Assembly (NCBI RefSeq): GCF_004307995.1
Contig: NZ_SIRE01000011.1
Location: forward strand, 186,001-250,000
DNA length: 64,000 nucleotides
Source: Paenibacillus thalictri
GTDB taxonomy: Bacteria > Bacillota > Bacilli > Paenibacillales > NBRC-103111
Direction of reading: 5' to 3'
Shown: one piece after another, positions 1 to 8,592 of the stretch
Layout: each line of letters begins with the position of its first letter
How positions within the stretch are numbered: the first letter of the stretch is position 1
Made by a program: the position numbers and the translations under genes
The notes under the pieces: generated by a model
The model's database searches: none
What the model was told of the DNA's origin: nothing
The model's input: only the letters and a program-made list of their open reading frames with translations

Positions 1-1308
1 GAACGTCGGAATGAAATTCAACGACAAGAAAGACGATTGTTGCAAAAAGAGGAATCGCTGGATAAAAAATTAGAATCTCTAGAGAAAAAAGAAGAGCAGG
101 TCATCAACAAAGAGAAACGTATCGAGGAAACACAAGCTCAGATCGATCAGTTGTATAAAGCCCAGGTGACCGAACTGGAACGAATTTCCGGTTTGACTAC
201 TGAAGATGCGAAAAACATTATACTGACGAATGTAGAGCAAGAGGTTCGCCATGAGACAGCCCAGCTGATCAAAGAAATCGAGCAGCAGGCGAAAGAAGAA
301 GGCGACAAAAAAGCAAGAGACATTATTACACTGGCAATTCAAAGATGTGCTGCCGATCACGTAGCCGAAACTACAGTGTCCGTTGTTTCCTTGCCGAATG
401 AGGAAATGAAGGGACGTATTATCGGTCGTGAAGGACGTAATATTCGTGCATTGGAGACGCTAACCGGTATCGACTTAATTATCGACGATACGCCAGAAGC
501 GGTTATCCTGTCCGGTTTCGACCCGATCCGGCGCGAGATTGCCCGCACTTCGCTTGAGAAGCTTGTAGCGGATGGACGTATTCATCCTGCGCGTATTGAA
601 GAGATGGTCGAGAAATCCCGTAAAGAAGTGGACGAGCGTATTCGCGAATATGGCGAACAAGCTACGTTTGAAACTGGGGTTCACGGATTGCATCCGGACT
701 TGATCAAAATTTTAGGCAGATTAAAATTCAGAACAAGCTATGGCCAAAATGTGCTGAAGCATTCCATGGAAGTGGCCTATTTAACCGGATTGATGGCCGG
801 AGAGCTTGGAGAAGACGTGACATTGGCGAAACGTGCCGGGCTCCTGCATGATATCGGTAAAGCTTTGGATCACGAAGTGGAAGGTTCGCACGTTGAAATC
901 GGCGTAGAAATCGCTAAGAAGTACAAGGAACATCCAGTTGTTGTAAACAGTATCGCATCCCATCACGGCGATTGCGAAGCAACATCGGTAATCGCTATGC
1001 TGGTCGGAGCGGCGGATGCATTGTCCGCGGCAAGACCGGGCGCACGGCGCGAAACCTTGGAAACGTACATTAAGCGTTTGGAAAAACTTGAGGATATTTC
1101 CGAATCGTTTGAAGGCGTTGAGAAATCGTACGCCATTCAAGCAGGCCGGGAAGTCCGGGTTATGGTACAGCCGGAAAAAATCGATGATACGGAAGCATTC
1201 CGCTTAGCCCGCGATATTACGAAAAAGATCGAGAGCGAGTTGGATTATCCGGGTCACATTAAAGTGACGGTCATCCGTGAAACCCGTGCTGTTGAATACG
1301 CAAAATAA
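1..1308 (+). CDS. rny: Ribonuclease Y (5' end outside window)
   Basis: Endoribonuclease that starts mRNA turnover in Firmicutes, normally anchored to the membrane. The frame is open from base 1, so the N-terminal membrane segment and the first part of the coiled coil are missing. What remains is a charged coiled coil rich in Glu, Lys and Gln, a KH RNA-binding domain with the motif [15 protein letters not shown], and an HD domain with [12 protein letters not shown]. The C-terminus runs into the conserved [18 protein letters not shown] ending. A hairpin terminator follows 14 bases after the stop and separates it from ymdB, its usual neighbour in Bacilli. Identity is very secure; only the start is unseen. 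Confidence 0.97.
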   Translation, partial: ERRNEIQRQERRLLQKEESLDKKLESLEKKEEQVINKEKRIEETQAQIDQLYKAQVTELERISGLTTEDAKNIILTNVEQEVRHETAQLIKEIEQQAKEEGDKKARDIITLAIQRCAADHVAETTVSVVSLPNEEMKGRIIGREGRNIRALETLTGIDLIIDDTPEAVILSGFDPIRREIARTSLEKLVADGRIHPARIEEMVEKSRKEVDERIREYGEQATFETGVHGLHPDLIKILGRLKFRTSYGQNVLKHSMEVAYLTGLMAGELGEDVTLAKRAGLLHDIGKALDHEVEGSHVEIGVEIAKKYKEHPVVVNSIASHHGDCEATSVIAMLVGAADALSAARPGARRETLETYIKRLEKLEDISESFEGVEKSYAIQAGREVRVMVQPEKIDDTEAFRLARDITKKIESELDYPGHIKVTVIRETRAVEYAK

Positions 1309-1321
1309 GAAGTGTATGATG

Positions 1322-1360
1322 AAAAAGTGGCTGAATGACTAAAGCCACTTTTTCCTGTTT
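1322..1360 (+). terminator. Intrinsic terminator after rny
   Basis: An 11-bp perfect stem (1322-1332 with 1343-1353) closes a 10-base loop. The 3' arm ends in a T run followed by CCTG and five more T. It lies between rny and ymdB, so ymdB may depend on read-through or on its own promoter. Confidence 0.85.
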
Positions 1361-1391
1361 TTAAACGTTAACAAAGTTGGAGGAGAACACC

Positions 1392-2183
1392 ATTAAAGTA
1401 TTGTTTATCGGAGATATCGTAGGTTCCGTAGGAAGAAACGCGCTGAAACAGCTGCTGCCCAAATTAAAAACGAAGTACACCCCGAATTTTATCATTGTTA
1501 ACGGAGAAAATGCCGCGGCAGGCCGCGGAATTACGGCAGCGATTGCCAAGGAGTTTTTTGATTTGGGCGTGCATGGCATTACAATGGGCAATCATACATG
1601 GGATCAAAAGGACATTTTTGATTTTATCGATACGGAAGACAGGATCGTTCGGCCCGCCAATTTTCCGAAAGGCACGCCAGGCAAGGGATTCACGGTCATC
1701 AAAGGGAAAGACGCCGATCTGGCGATCGTCAACCTCCAAGGGCGCACGTTTCTCCCGCCGCTGGATTGTCCGTTTGAGAAGGCGGACGAAATAATACGCG
1801 AGCTGGGCAAAAAAAATAAATACATATTTGTGGATTTCCATGCGGAAGCAACCTCGGAAAAGCTGGCGATGGGCTGGTATTTGGACGGAAGAGTTTCGGC
1901 CGTAGTAGGTACTCACACGCATGTGCAAACCCATGACGAACGCATTTTACCGCAAGGTACGGCATATATTACAGATGTAGGTATGGTCGGTCCCCGCGAC
2001 GGCATTTTGGGAATGGAGCGGCAGGCGGTCATCCAAAAGTTCAGAACGCAACTGCCCGTCCGATTCATTGTCGATGAGGGAAAATGGCATTTTCATGCCG
2101 TGCTGATCGATATGGATACGGCCGGAAAGGGGCGAAAAATCCAGACCATCCGTTTAATGGAAGAGGATGTTTTATTTGACTAG
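1392..2183 (+). CDS. ymdB: YmdB-type 2',3'-cyclic phosphodiesterase, probable ATT start
   Basis: Metallophosphoesterase of the TIGR00282/YmdB family. In B. subtilis YmdB acts on 2',3'-cAMP and influences biofilm and motility. Visible motifs are FIGDIVGSVGR, NGENAAAGRG, TMGNHTWD, FHAEATSEK and GTHTHVQT, which are the metal ligands in family order. The conserved N-terminus (IKVLFIGD, aligning with MRILFIGD in B. subtilis) begins at an ATT codon at 1392, eight bases after a perfect GGAGG at 1379-1383. The only upstream start in frame, TTG at 1377, overlaps that ribosome site and adds five unconserved residues. I therefore place the start at ATT. Length is 263 residues, normal for the family. Confidence 0.92.
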   Translation: MKVLFIGDIVGSVGRNALKQLLPKLKTKYTPNFIIVNGENAAAGRGITAAIAKEFFDLGVHGITMGNHTWDQKDIFDFIDTEDRIVRPANFPKGTPGKGFTVIKGKDADLAIVNLQGRTFLPPLDCPFEKADEIIRELGKKNKYIFVDFHAEATSEKLAMGWYLDGRVSAVVGTHTHVQTHDERILPQGTAYITDVGMVGPRDGILGMERQAVIQKFRTQLPVRFIVDEGKWHFHAVLIDMDTAGKGRKIQTIRLMEEDVLFD

Positions 2184-2233
2184 CAGTAAACATTTGTAAT
2201 TGACTGATGATTCTAAATTATATGAATATTCGG

Positions 2234-2306
2234 CCTCGGGAAGCAGGAATTAATATCTGGTTTCTAGAATATGATGAGTACTGGAATCTATCCATCATTC
2301 CCGAGG
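2234..2306 (+). repeat. 9-bp inverted repeat flanking the spoVS promoter and ribosome site
   Basis: CCTCGGGAA (2234-2242) is the exact complement of TTCCCGAGG (2298-2306). The right arm runs into the spoVS ribosome binding site. The left arm lies upstream of the predicted SigH -35, so only read-through RNA from ymdB would carry both arms and mask the site. Confidence 0.6.
2243..2270 (+). promoter_or_regulatory. SigH-like promoter of spoVS
   Basis: GCAGGAATT (2243-2251), a 14-base spacer and AGAAT (2266-2270) fit the SigH pattern RWAGGAxxT / HGAAT with one mismatch. spoVS of B. subtilis is SigH-dependent, which supports the reading. Confidence 0.65.
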
Positions 2307-2316
2307 AGGAACTTTC

Positions 2317-2577
2317 ATGGAAGTATTAAAAGTTTCAGCGAAATCCAATCCGAACTCTGTTGCCGGTGCTTTAGCAGGTGTTCTTCGCGAACGTGGTGCA
2401 GCTGAACTCCAGGCGATTGGTGCGGGCGCTCTTAATCAGGCAATAAAAGCGGTAGCGATTGCAAGAGGATTTGTTGCTCCGAGCGGAGTTGATCTGATTT
2501 GTATTCCGGCCTTTACCGATATCGTGATAGACGGAGAAGATCGTACGGCTATAAAGCTGATTGTGGAGCCCAGGTAA
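2317..2577 (+). CDS. spoVS: Stage V sporulation protein S
   Basis: Small (86 aa) Alba-like sporulation protein, needed in B. subtilis for progression to stage V and coat assembly. The protein is almost invariant across spore formers, and the sequence here matches the family throughout: MEVLKVSAKSNPNSVAGALA at the N-terminus and VDLICIPAFTDIVIDGEDRT near the C-terminus. The start ATG follows a strong AGGAGG with normal spacing. A SigH-like promoter lies 47 bases upstream of the start and two hairpin terminators lie downstream, so it is probably a single-gene unit switched on early in sporulation. The gene itself marks the organism as an endospore former. Confidence 0.97.
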   Translation: MEVLKVSAKSNPNSVAGALAGVLRERGAAELQAIGAGALNQAIKAVAIARGFVAPSGVDLICIPAFTDIVIDGEDRTAIKLIVEPR

Positions 2578-2621
2578 GTTCCCGATTCCAGTATCCCGGG
2601 ATAAATCGCTTCTGAATCGAT

Positions 2622-2677
2622 AACCTCTAAACATTGCGGCATTTCAGCGGAAAAGCGCCTCGTTAGAGGTTTTTTTC
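2622..2677 (+). terminator. Terminator after spoVS
   Basis: AACCTCTAA (2622-2630) pairs with TTAGAGGTT (2663-2671) across a 32-base loop that can fold further. Seven T follow. Confidence 0.6.
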
Positions 2678-2714
2678 TTAAGTTTCATTTAAGGCATAGA
2701 ATAAAGCATTACCG

Positions 2715-2746
2715 AAAAGGCTTCGAACAGAAGCTTTTTTATTTTT
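2715..2746 (+). terminator. Second terminator after spoVS
   Basis: Short hairpin GGCTTC / GAAGCT preceded by A4 and followed by T6-A-T5. Probably a backup to the preceding terminator. Confidence 0.6.
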
Positions 2747-3053
2747 CACAAAATGTTTGTTCTGGGGAAACGAATGTGTGAAATTTGGATATACTATATA
2801 AGGTGTCCTCATCAAATAAACTGGCGAGGGCATCTTAAGGCGTTTTGGAGTACGGACGAGCAGAGGATTTATAAGGCCAATGGAGGCGCTTTCGCGCGAT
2901 TCGGAAGGAATAAAAAATGTAACCGGTTTATCTGATATTGAGATTTATAGGCATATAATCGATCTAATTTTGATATAGATTCGATCTAAAAATACTATGT
3001 TTCAAAATGGTCGAAAATACTTGCTTTTTCATTTACAAAATCATAAAATTTGT
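2747..3053 (+). other. Non-coding stretch upstream of korAB
   Basis: AT-rich in its second half. I see no convincing gene: an open frame at 2753-2935 lacks a ribosome site and family features. The 9-mer TCGATCTAA occurs twice, at 2959-2967 and 2981-2989, exactly 22 bp apart. This two-turn spacing could mark a regulator site upstream of the kor promoter. Confidence 0.45.
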
Positions 3054-3081
3054 TTGACAGCTGAAAGAAAAAATTTATAAT
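3054..3081 (+). promoter_or_regulatory. SigA promoter of korAB
   Basis: TTGACA (3054-3059), 16-bp spacer, TATAAT (3076-3081): both boxes are consensus. It lies 70 bases before the korA start. Confidence 0.85.
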
Positions 3082-3151
3082 TAATCTTTTGGTTTTCTTA
3101 TGTACTTAACAGTTGTAGATGTCAGTGACAAGACAAAAGGAGTGGACAACG

Positions 3152-4903
3152 GTGATTAGCCAACTATCTTGGAAGATCGGTGGACAGCAAGGGGAAGGTG
3201 TTGAAAGTACCGACAAAATTTTCTCCACCGCGTTGAATCGTCTGGGCTATTATTTGTACGGTTACCGTCATTTTTCCTCTCGGATTAAAGGCGGCCACAC
3301 GAACAACAAAATCAGAATCAGCACGAAACCTATTCGCGCGATTTCAGACGACCTTGACATTCTGGTTGCTTTCGACCAGGAGACCATCGATCTTAATGCG
3401 CATGAGCTTCGTGCAAACGGAGTAATTGTCGCAGATGCAAAATTCAATCCGGTCGTACCGGAAGGAATTCATGCACGTTTGTTCCCTGTACCGATTACAG
3501 CAATTGCTGAAGAACTTGGAACATCCTTATTTAAAAATATGGCCGCATCCGGCGCATCGTGGGCATTGCTTGGTTTGCCGCTGGAAGTGTTTAATAAAGC
3601 AGTAGAGGAAGAGTTCGGCCGTAAAGGTCCGGCTGTCGTTGAGAAGAACATTGAAGCAGTGCGCAAAGCGGCTGAATTTGTTCTTGAACTTAACGGCGGA
3701 CCACTTCCTGAATTTCAATTGGAACCGGCGGACGGTAAACAAAAACTGTTCATCATCGGTAACGATGCAATCGGTCTGGGTGCAGCAGCAGCAGGCTGCC
3801 GTTTTATGCCCGCATATCCGATTACGCCTGCTTCCGAGATCATGGAATACTTAATTAAAGTGCTTCCGAAATTCGGCGGTACGGTGATTCAAACCGAAGA
3901 CGAAATCGCGGCAGTAACAATGGCGATCGGCGGCAACTACGGCGGCGTTCGTACGATGACGGCTTCCGCGGGTCCTGGTCTTTCGCTTATGATGGAAGCC
4001 ATCGGCCTTGCTGGCATGACGGAAACTCCGGTAGTTATCGTAGATACACAACGTGGGGGTCCAAGTACAGGTCTTCCGACAAAGCAAGAACAATCTGACG
4101 TAAATGCGATGATTTACGGAACACATGGTGAAATTCCGAAAATCGTGCTTTCGCCTTCGTCGATTGAAGAATGCTTCTACGATACAATCGAAGCTTTCAA
4201 TTTGGCTGAGAAATACCAATGTCCGGTTATTTTGCTGACAGACCTTCAGCTTTCCTTGGGTAAACAATCGAGCGAATTGTTCGATTACAATAAAATCGTT
4301 ATCGACCGCGGCGCGCTGCAAACAGGCGATTTGCCTGAGCTCGAAGCGAACAAAATGTTCAAGCGTTACGAGTTTACAGCCGATGGTGTTTCGCCTCGCG
4401 TGGTTCCGGGTCAGAAATTCGGTATCCACCATGTAACCGGCGTTGAGCACGACCAAGAAGGCCGTCCGTCGGAAAGCACGGACAACCGCAAGAAGATGAT
4501 GGATAAACGGATGGATAAAATGAAACATGTGAAAGTGAACAACCCGATTTTGGTTGACGCTCCGCATGATGAAGCTGATCTGCTGATTATCGGCATGGGT
4601 TCGACCGGCGGCACGATCGACGAAGCAAGAGGCCGTCTGGAACAACAAGGCATCAAAACAAACCATGTAACCGTTCGTCTGCTTCATCCATTCCCGGCCG
4701 CTGAACTTGCGCCTCATTTGGCTAAAGCAAAGCAAGTCGTTGTAGTGGAAAACAACGCAACAGCTCAATTGGCCAATCTGATCAAGCTGAATGCCGGTTA
4801 TGCCGATAAAATCAATAACATGCTTAAATACAATGGTAATCCGTTCCTGCCGGCGGAAATAACTAAATATTGTCAGGAGTTGAGTCCAGTATGGCAACAT
4901 TAA
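3152..4903 (+). CDS. korA: 2-oxoacid:ferredoxin oxidoreductase, fused gamma-alpha subunit
   Basis: Catalyses CoA-dependent oxidative decarboxylation of a 2-oxoacid (probably 2-oxoglutarate) with ferredoxin as electron acceptor, together with KorB. Residues 1-190 form the gamma domain (GGQQGEGVES, HFSSRIKGGH). From about 205 the alpha domain begins, with YPITPASEIMEYL and TASAGPGLSLMMEA. I place the start at GTG 3152, eight bases after AAAGGAG, because the protein then begins MISQLSWKIGGQQGEG as in Bacillus relatives; an upstream ATG at 3119 lacks a ribosome site. It overlaps korB by 13 bases. Very sure of the family; the exact 2-oxoacid is inferred. Confidence 0.93.
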   Translation: MISQLSWKIGGQQGEGVESTDKIFSTALNRLGYYLYGYRHFSSRIKGGHTNNKIRISTKPIRAISDDLDILVAFDQETIDLNAHELRANGVIVADAKFNPVVPEGIHARLFPVPITAIAEELGTSLFKNMAASGASWALLGLPLEVFNKAVEEEFGRKGPAVVEKNIEAVRKAAEFVLELNGGPLPEFQLEPADGKQKLFIIGNDAIGLGAAAAGCRFMPAYPITPASEIMEYLIKVLPKFGGTVIQTEDEIAAVTMAIGGNYGGVRTMTASAGPGLSLMMEAIGLAGMTETPVVIVDTQRGGPSTGLPTKQEQSDVNAMIYGTHGEIPKIVLSPSSIEECFYDTIEAFNLAEKYQCPVILLTDLQLSLGKQSSELFDYNKIVIDRGALQTGDLPELEANKMFKRYEFTADGVSPRVVPGQKFGIHHVTGVEHDQEGRPSESTDNRKKMMDKRMDKMKHVKVNNPILVDAPHDEADLLIIGMGSTGGTIDEARGRLEQQGIKTNHVTVRLLHPFPAAELAPHLAKAKQVVVVENNATAQLANLIKLNAGYADKINNMLKYNGNPFLPAEITKYCQELSPVWQH

Positions 4904-5757
4904 AAGACTTCCGTAATAACATCAAACCAAACTGGTGCCCGGGTTGTGGAGACTTCTCCATTCAAGCGGCTATTCAAAGAGCTGCTGCTAACGTAGGGCT
5001 TGAGCCTGAGCAATTGGCTGTTGTTTCCGGTATCGGCTGCTCCGGACGTATTTCCGGTTACATCAACGCATATGGTCTGCATGGTGTGCATGGACGTTCC
5101 TTGCCGATCGCGCAAGGTTTGAAAATGGCTAACCGCGAGCTGACCGTTGTTGCCGCAGGCGGCGACGGAGACGGTTTTGCAATCGGTATGGGACATACGG
5201 TTCATGCGATTCGCCGTAACATCAATATCACGTACATCGTTATGGACAACCAAATTTACGGTCTGACCAAAGGCCAAACTTCGCCGCGCAGCGCCGAAGG
5301 CTTCAAAACAAAAAGTACGCCGTCAGGATCGATTGAGTCTGCGCTGTCTCCGCTTGAAATGGCGCTTGCCGCTGGTGCAACTTTTGTTGCCCAATCGTTC
5401 TCCAGCAACTTGAAGCAGCTGACAACGCTGATCGAAGAAGGCATGAAACACGAAGGTTTCTCCTTCATCAACGTGTTCAGCCCGTGCGTTACTTTTAATA
5501 AAGTGAACACATACGAATGGTTTAAAGAAAATATCGTGGATCTGGAAGAAACAACGGATTACGATTCGTCCAACCGCGTGATGGCGATGACCAAGATCAT
5601 GGAAACTCATGGCTTGCTGACCGGTTTGATCTATCAAAATAAACAAAAACAAAGCTACGAGAACTTGGTAGCCGGCTTCAAACAAGAAGCTTTGGCTAAG
5701 CAAAACATCAAGATGACCGAAGCGGAGTTTGAAAAATTGGTAGCTGAATTCAAATAA
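4891..5757 (+). CDS. korB: 2-oxoacid:ferredoxin oxidoreductase beta subunit
   Basis: Thiamine-diphosphate-binding subunit of the KorAB complex. The N-terminus has WCPGCGD (Cys16, Cys19) and GIGCSGR (Cys50), the usual iron-sulfur/TPP-proximal cysteines. The TPP motif GGDGDGFAIG sits near residue 90 and MDNQIYGLTKGQ near 118. The start ATG at 4891 has AGGAG upstream and lies inside the end of korA in another frame, so the two are translationally coupled. The gene ends the operon: a hairpin terminator follows within 20 bases. The 288-residue length is normal. Confidence 0.95.
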   Translation: MATLKDFRNNIKPNWCPGCGDFSIQAAIQRAAANVGLEPEQLAVVSGIGCSGRISGYINAYGLHGVHGRSLPIAQGLKMANRELTVVAAGGDGDGFAIGMGHTVHAIRRNINITYIVMDNQIYGLTKGQTSPRSAEGFKTKSTPSGSIESALSPLEMALAAGATFVAQSFSSNLKQLTTLIEEGMKHEGFSFINVFSPCVTFNKVNTYEWFKENIVDLEETTDYDSSNRVMAMTKIMETHGLLTGLIYQNKQKQSYENLVAGFKQEALAKQNIKMTEAEFEKLVAEFK

Positions 5758-5774
5758 TTCGTTTTATCTTTTAC

Positions 5775-5804
5775 AAGGCATGCGGGCGACCGTGTGCCTT
5801 TTTT
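5775..5804 (+). terminator. Terminator after korB
   Basis: AAGGCA (5775-5780) pairs with TGCCTT (5795-5800), followed by a run of T. Confidence 0.7.
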
Positions 5805-5876
5805 CACTGCATGCTGTATCATATGGTTTATAATAGTACTGTATACTGAATTTGAAACTACGTAGGAGTGATACAT

Positions 5877-6452
5877 ATGAAAGAAGTGCCTGTTGGTGTC
5901 TCCGCCCGTCATATCCATTTATCGTCCGAGCACATCGGCATATTGTTCGGAGCAGGTTATGTACTGAACATCATGAAGCCGCTGTCGCAGCCCGGCCAAT
6001 TCGCCGCGGAGGAAACGGTAGCTGTTGTAGGTCCCAAGGGAAAATTCGATAAAGTGCGGATTCTTGGTCCGGCCAGAAACAGCAGCCAACTGGAAATATC
6101 GCGTACAGACGCCTTTGGACTGGGTGTGAACCCGCCGGTGAGAGAATCGGGCAATATTGCTGGAACTCCCGGGATTAAGGTCATCGGCCCGGCCGGTGAA
6201 GTGGAATTAAAGGAAGGGGTCATTGTGGCCGCCCGCCATATCCATTTTCATACAAGCGACGCGGAAAAATGGAGTATCGCCGACAAGCAAAAGCTGAAAG
6301 TACGATTAAATGGCGAACGTCCGCTCATTTTTGAAGATGTGATTGCGCGTATTTCCGATCAATTTGCGCTGGATATGCATATCGATACGGATGAAGCTAA
6401 CGCTGCCGGCGTGAAGACCGGCGATATTGCGGTCATAGTAGATGTATTGTAA
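5877..6452 (+). CDS. pduL: PduL-type phosphate acyltransferase
   Basis: Moves an acyl group between CoA and phosphate (acetyl- or propionyl-CoA). PduL is unrelated to the Pta family. Two PduL domains are visible, each opening with the zinc-binding repeat: SARHIHLSSEH near residue 10 and AARHIHFHTSD near residue 120. The start ATG at 5877 is eight bases after TAGGAG; an in-frame GTG at 5868 overlaps that site. The 191-residue protein has no N-terminal encapsulation extension, and no microcompartment genes are nearby, so it likely works as a general cytosolic phosphotransacylase. Being next to korAB suggests a link to acyl-CoA made from 2-oxoacids, which is inference. Confidence 0.9.
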   Translation: MKEVPVGVSARHIHLSSEHIGILFGAGYVLNIMKPLSQPGQFAAEETVAVVGPKGKFDKVRILGPARNSSQLEISRTDAFGLGVNPPVRESGNIAGTPGIKVIGPAGEVELKEGVIVAARHIHFHTSDAEKWSIADKQKLKVRLNGERPLIFEDVIARISDQFALDMHIDTDEANAAGVKTGDIAVIVDVL

Positions 6453-6531
6453 GCTTCCTTTGAAAACAACACTGCAAACATGGTATAATAAAAGGGTTTG
6501 AATTTGCAGTTTGTTTGGGAGGATACTGGGG

Positions 6532-8004
6532 ATGTCAACAAAGCAATCTCAAAAAGATTATTCCATATATTTTCAGCCGCCGTCGTTGACCGATGCCAAG
6601 AAACGCGGAAAAGAGGACATCAAGGTTCATTATGACTTCGATATTCCCTTAGAGCTTAAGGAACTCGGCAAAGATAAATTTTATTTAATTCAAACATATG
6701 GCTGCCAAATGAACGAACATGACACGGAAACGATCATGGGGCTGCTCGAGCAGATGGGTTATCAGCCGACAGGCGACCGTCATCAGGCTGACATTATTTT
6801 GCTGAATACGTGCGCCGTTCGTGAAAATGCCGAAGATAAAGTGTTCGGCGAGCTTGGGCATCTGAAGCATTTGAAAACGGCCAAACCTTCGCTTATTTTA
6901 GGTGTGTGCGGATGTATGTCCCAGGAAGAAGCGGTCGTTAACCGGATCAGCAGAAAACATCCGTTTGTGGATTTGATCTTTGGCACACATAACATTCACC
7001 GGCTGCCGAATCTGATCAAGGAAGCTTTGTTCAGCAAAGAAATGGTCGTTGAGGTATGGTCCAAGGAAGGCGATATCATTGAGAATTTGCCGAAAAAGCG
7101 GGAAGGCATGAAGGCGTGGCTGAACATTATGTACGGCTGCGACAAGTTCTGTACTTACTGCATCGTGCCTTATACGCGCGGCAAAGAAAGAAGCCGCCGT
7201 CCGCAGGACGTTATCGCCGAGGTGCGCGAGCTGGCACGCCAAGGTTTTAAGGAGATCATGCTGCTTGGGCAAAATGTCAACGCGTACGGCAAGGATTTCG
7301 AGGACATCAGCTATCGTTTCGGCGATTTAATGGAGGATATCCGTAAAATCGATCTGCCGCGCGTACGGTTTACGACGTCGCACCCGCGTGATTTTGACGA
7401 TCATCTGATTGAAGTGCTGGCGAAAAAAGGCAACTTGATGGATCACATTCATTTGCCTGTGCAATCGGGCAGCAATGAGATCTTGAAGAAGATGACGCGT
7501 AAATATACAAGAGAGCATTACCTCGAGCTGGTCGGTAAAATCAAACAGGCCATCCCCAATGTAGCCCTAACGACAGATATTATCGTTGGTTTTCCGGGTG
7601 AGACGGACGAGCAGTTTGAAGAAACAATTACGCTTGTGAAGGAAGTGCAATACGACAGTGCGTATACGTTTATTTATTCTGCAAGAGAAGGCACTCCGGC
7701 AGCCGCGATGGAAGACAACGTGCCTTACGAAGTGAAGCGGGACCGGTTGATTCGCTTAAACGATACGCTGAATGTGTACAGCAAAAGAAACAACGAGCGG
7801 CTGCTTGGCCAAACGGTGGAAGTGCTGGTAGAAGGCGAAAGCAAATATAATCCGGATATATTGGCAGGCAGAACGCGCACAAACAAGCTGGTGCATTTTG
7901 CGGGCTCCAAGGAGCTGATTGGGCAATTCGTCAATATCAAAATCGTGGAAGCGCCGACGTTTTACTTAAAAGGCGAGCTTGTCGGCATGGCTGTGGCAAA
8001 TTAA
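6532..8004 (+). CDS. miaB: tRNA-2-methylthio-N6-dimethylallyladenosine synthase
   Basis: Radical-SAM methylthiotransferase that adds the 2-methylthio group to i6A37 of tRNAs reading UNN codons. The N-terminal UPF0004 domain holds the auxiliary cluster cysteines (Cys58 in YGCQMNEHD, Cys94 in NTCAVRENA, Cys128 in GVCGCMS). The radical-SAM motif CDKFCTYC has Cys203, 207 and 210. A TRAM domain ends the protein. ATG 6532 is preceded by GGGAGG with nine-base spacing. The first 45 residues are a family-typical low-conservation extension. ricA follows 30 bases later, the same pairing as in Bacillus. Confidence 0.97.
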   Translation: MSTKQSQKDYSIYFQPPSLTDAKKRGKEDIKVHYDFDIPLELKELGKDKFYLIQTYGCQMNEHDTETIMGLLEQMGYQPTGDRHQADIILLNTCAVRENAEDKVFGELGHLKHLKTAKPSLILGVCGCMSQEEAVVNRISRKHPFVDLIFGTHNIHRLPNLIKEALFSKEMVVEVWSKEGDIIENLPKKREGMKAWLNIMYGCDKFCTYCIVPYTRGKERSRRPQDVIAEVRELARQGFKEIMLLGQNVNAYGKDFEDISYRFGDLMEDIRKIDLPRVRFTTSHPRDFDDHLIEVLAKKGNLMDHIHLPVQSGSNEILKKMTRKYTREHYLELVGKIKQAIPNVALTTDIIVGFPGETDEQFEETITLVKEVQYDSAYTFIYSAREGTPAAAMEDNVPYEVKRDRLIRLNDTLNVYSKRNNERLLGQTVEVLVEGESKYNPDILAGRTRTNKLVHFAGSKELIGQFVNIKIVEAPTFYLKGELVGMAVAN

Positions 8005-8034
8005 TTCAAGATATAAGCCTGGAGGGGTATACAA

Positions 8035-8463
8035 GTGTCAGATCATCATGATCACCCGCATGAATGCGGAATGGAACGTTATACGAATACGGAATTGATC
8101 GTACGTGAAGATATTTTGGCCAAAGCAAAAGAACTGGCCGAGCTGATCTCCACTTCGAATGAAGTGCAGTTTTTTCAAAAAGCCGAAAAGCAAATATCGG
8201 GCAATAACAACATTCAGACATTAATTAGTGCCATTAAGAAAAAGCAGAAAGAAATCGTCGCTTTTGAAACGACGTTTAAAAACAAACAGATGGTGGAGAA
8301 AATCGAGAAGGAAATCGAAGAGCTGCAAGATCAGCTCGACGGCATTCCGGTTGTGAGCGAATTCCGCCAGTCCCAAGAAGACATCAATTATTTGCTGCAG
8401 CTTGTCATGTCGGTCATTCGTGATACGGTATCCGAAAAAGTGGCGATTGAAGAAAACGCATAA
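8035..8463 (+). CDS. ricA: YmcA/YlbF-family RNA-processing and competence factor (RicA-like)
   Basis: RicA (YmcA) joins YlbF and YaaT in a complex that in B. subtilis carries iron-sulfur clusters, assists RNase Y processing and is needed for competence, biofilm and sporulation. The body (residues 20-135) is an all-helical YlbF-family domain with ISTSNEVQFFQKAEKQI and FRQSQEDINYLL. The start is GTG 8035, seven bases after GGAGGGG. The first 12 residues hold four His and one Cys (DHHDHPHECG), a likely metal-binding tag. Its position after miaB matches Bacillus, and rny, its functional partner, is in the same window. Confidence 0.87.
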   Translation: MSDHHDHPHECGMERYTNTELIVREDILAKAKELAELISTSNEVQFFQKAEKQISGNNNIQTLISAIKKKQKEIVAFETTFKNKQMVEKIEKEIEELQDQLDGIPVVSEFRQSQEDINYLLQLVMSVIRDTVSEKVAIEENA

Positions 8464-8511
8464 ATCCGCGGCCGCGTAAACTTGCGGATGAACACATACA
8501 GAACGCTTTAC

Positions 8512-8543
8512 AAGACTCCTGAACTAGAGGAGTCTTTTTCTTT
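8512..8543 (+). terminator. Terminator after ricA
   Basis: Perfect 9-bp stem AAGACTCCT / AGGAGTCTT (8512-8520, 8528-8536) with a 7-base loop and a T-rich tail. Confidence 0.88.
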
Positions 8544-8592
8544 TTTTGGACATACTACCCATGAAAAAAAGAGTAGGAAGGAGCGCCATGCA

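Noticed and set aside
2753-2935. 60-codon open frame downstream of spoVS
   Set aside because: No ribosome site, no recognisable fold, and it lies just beyond two terminators in an AT-rich intergenic stretch.
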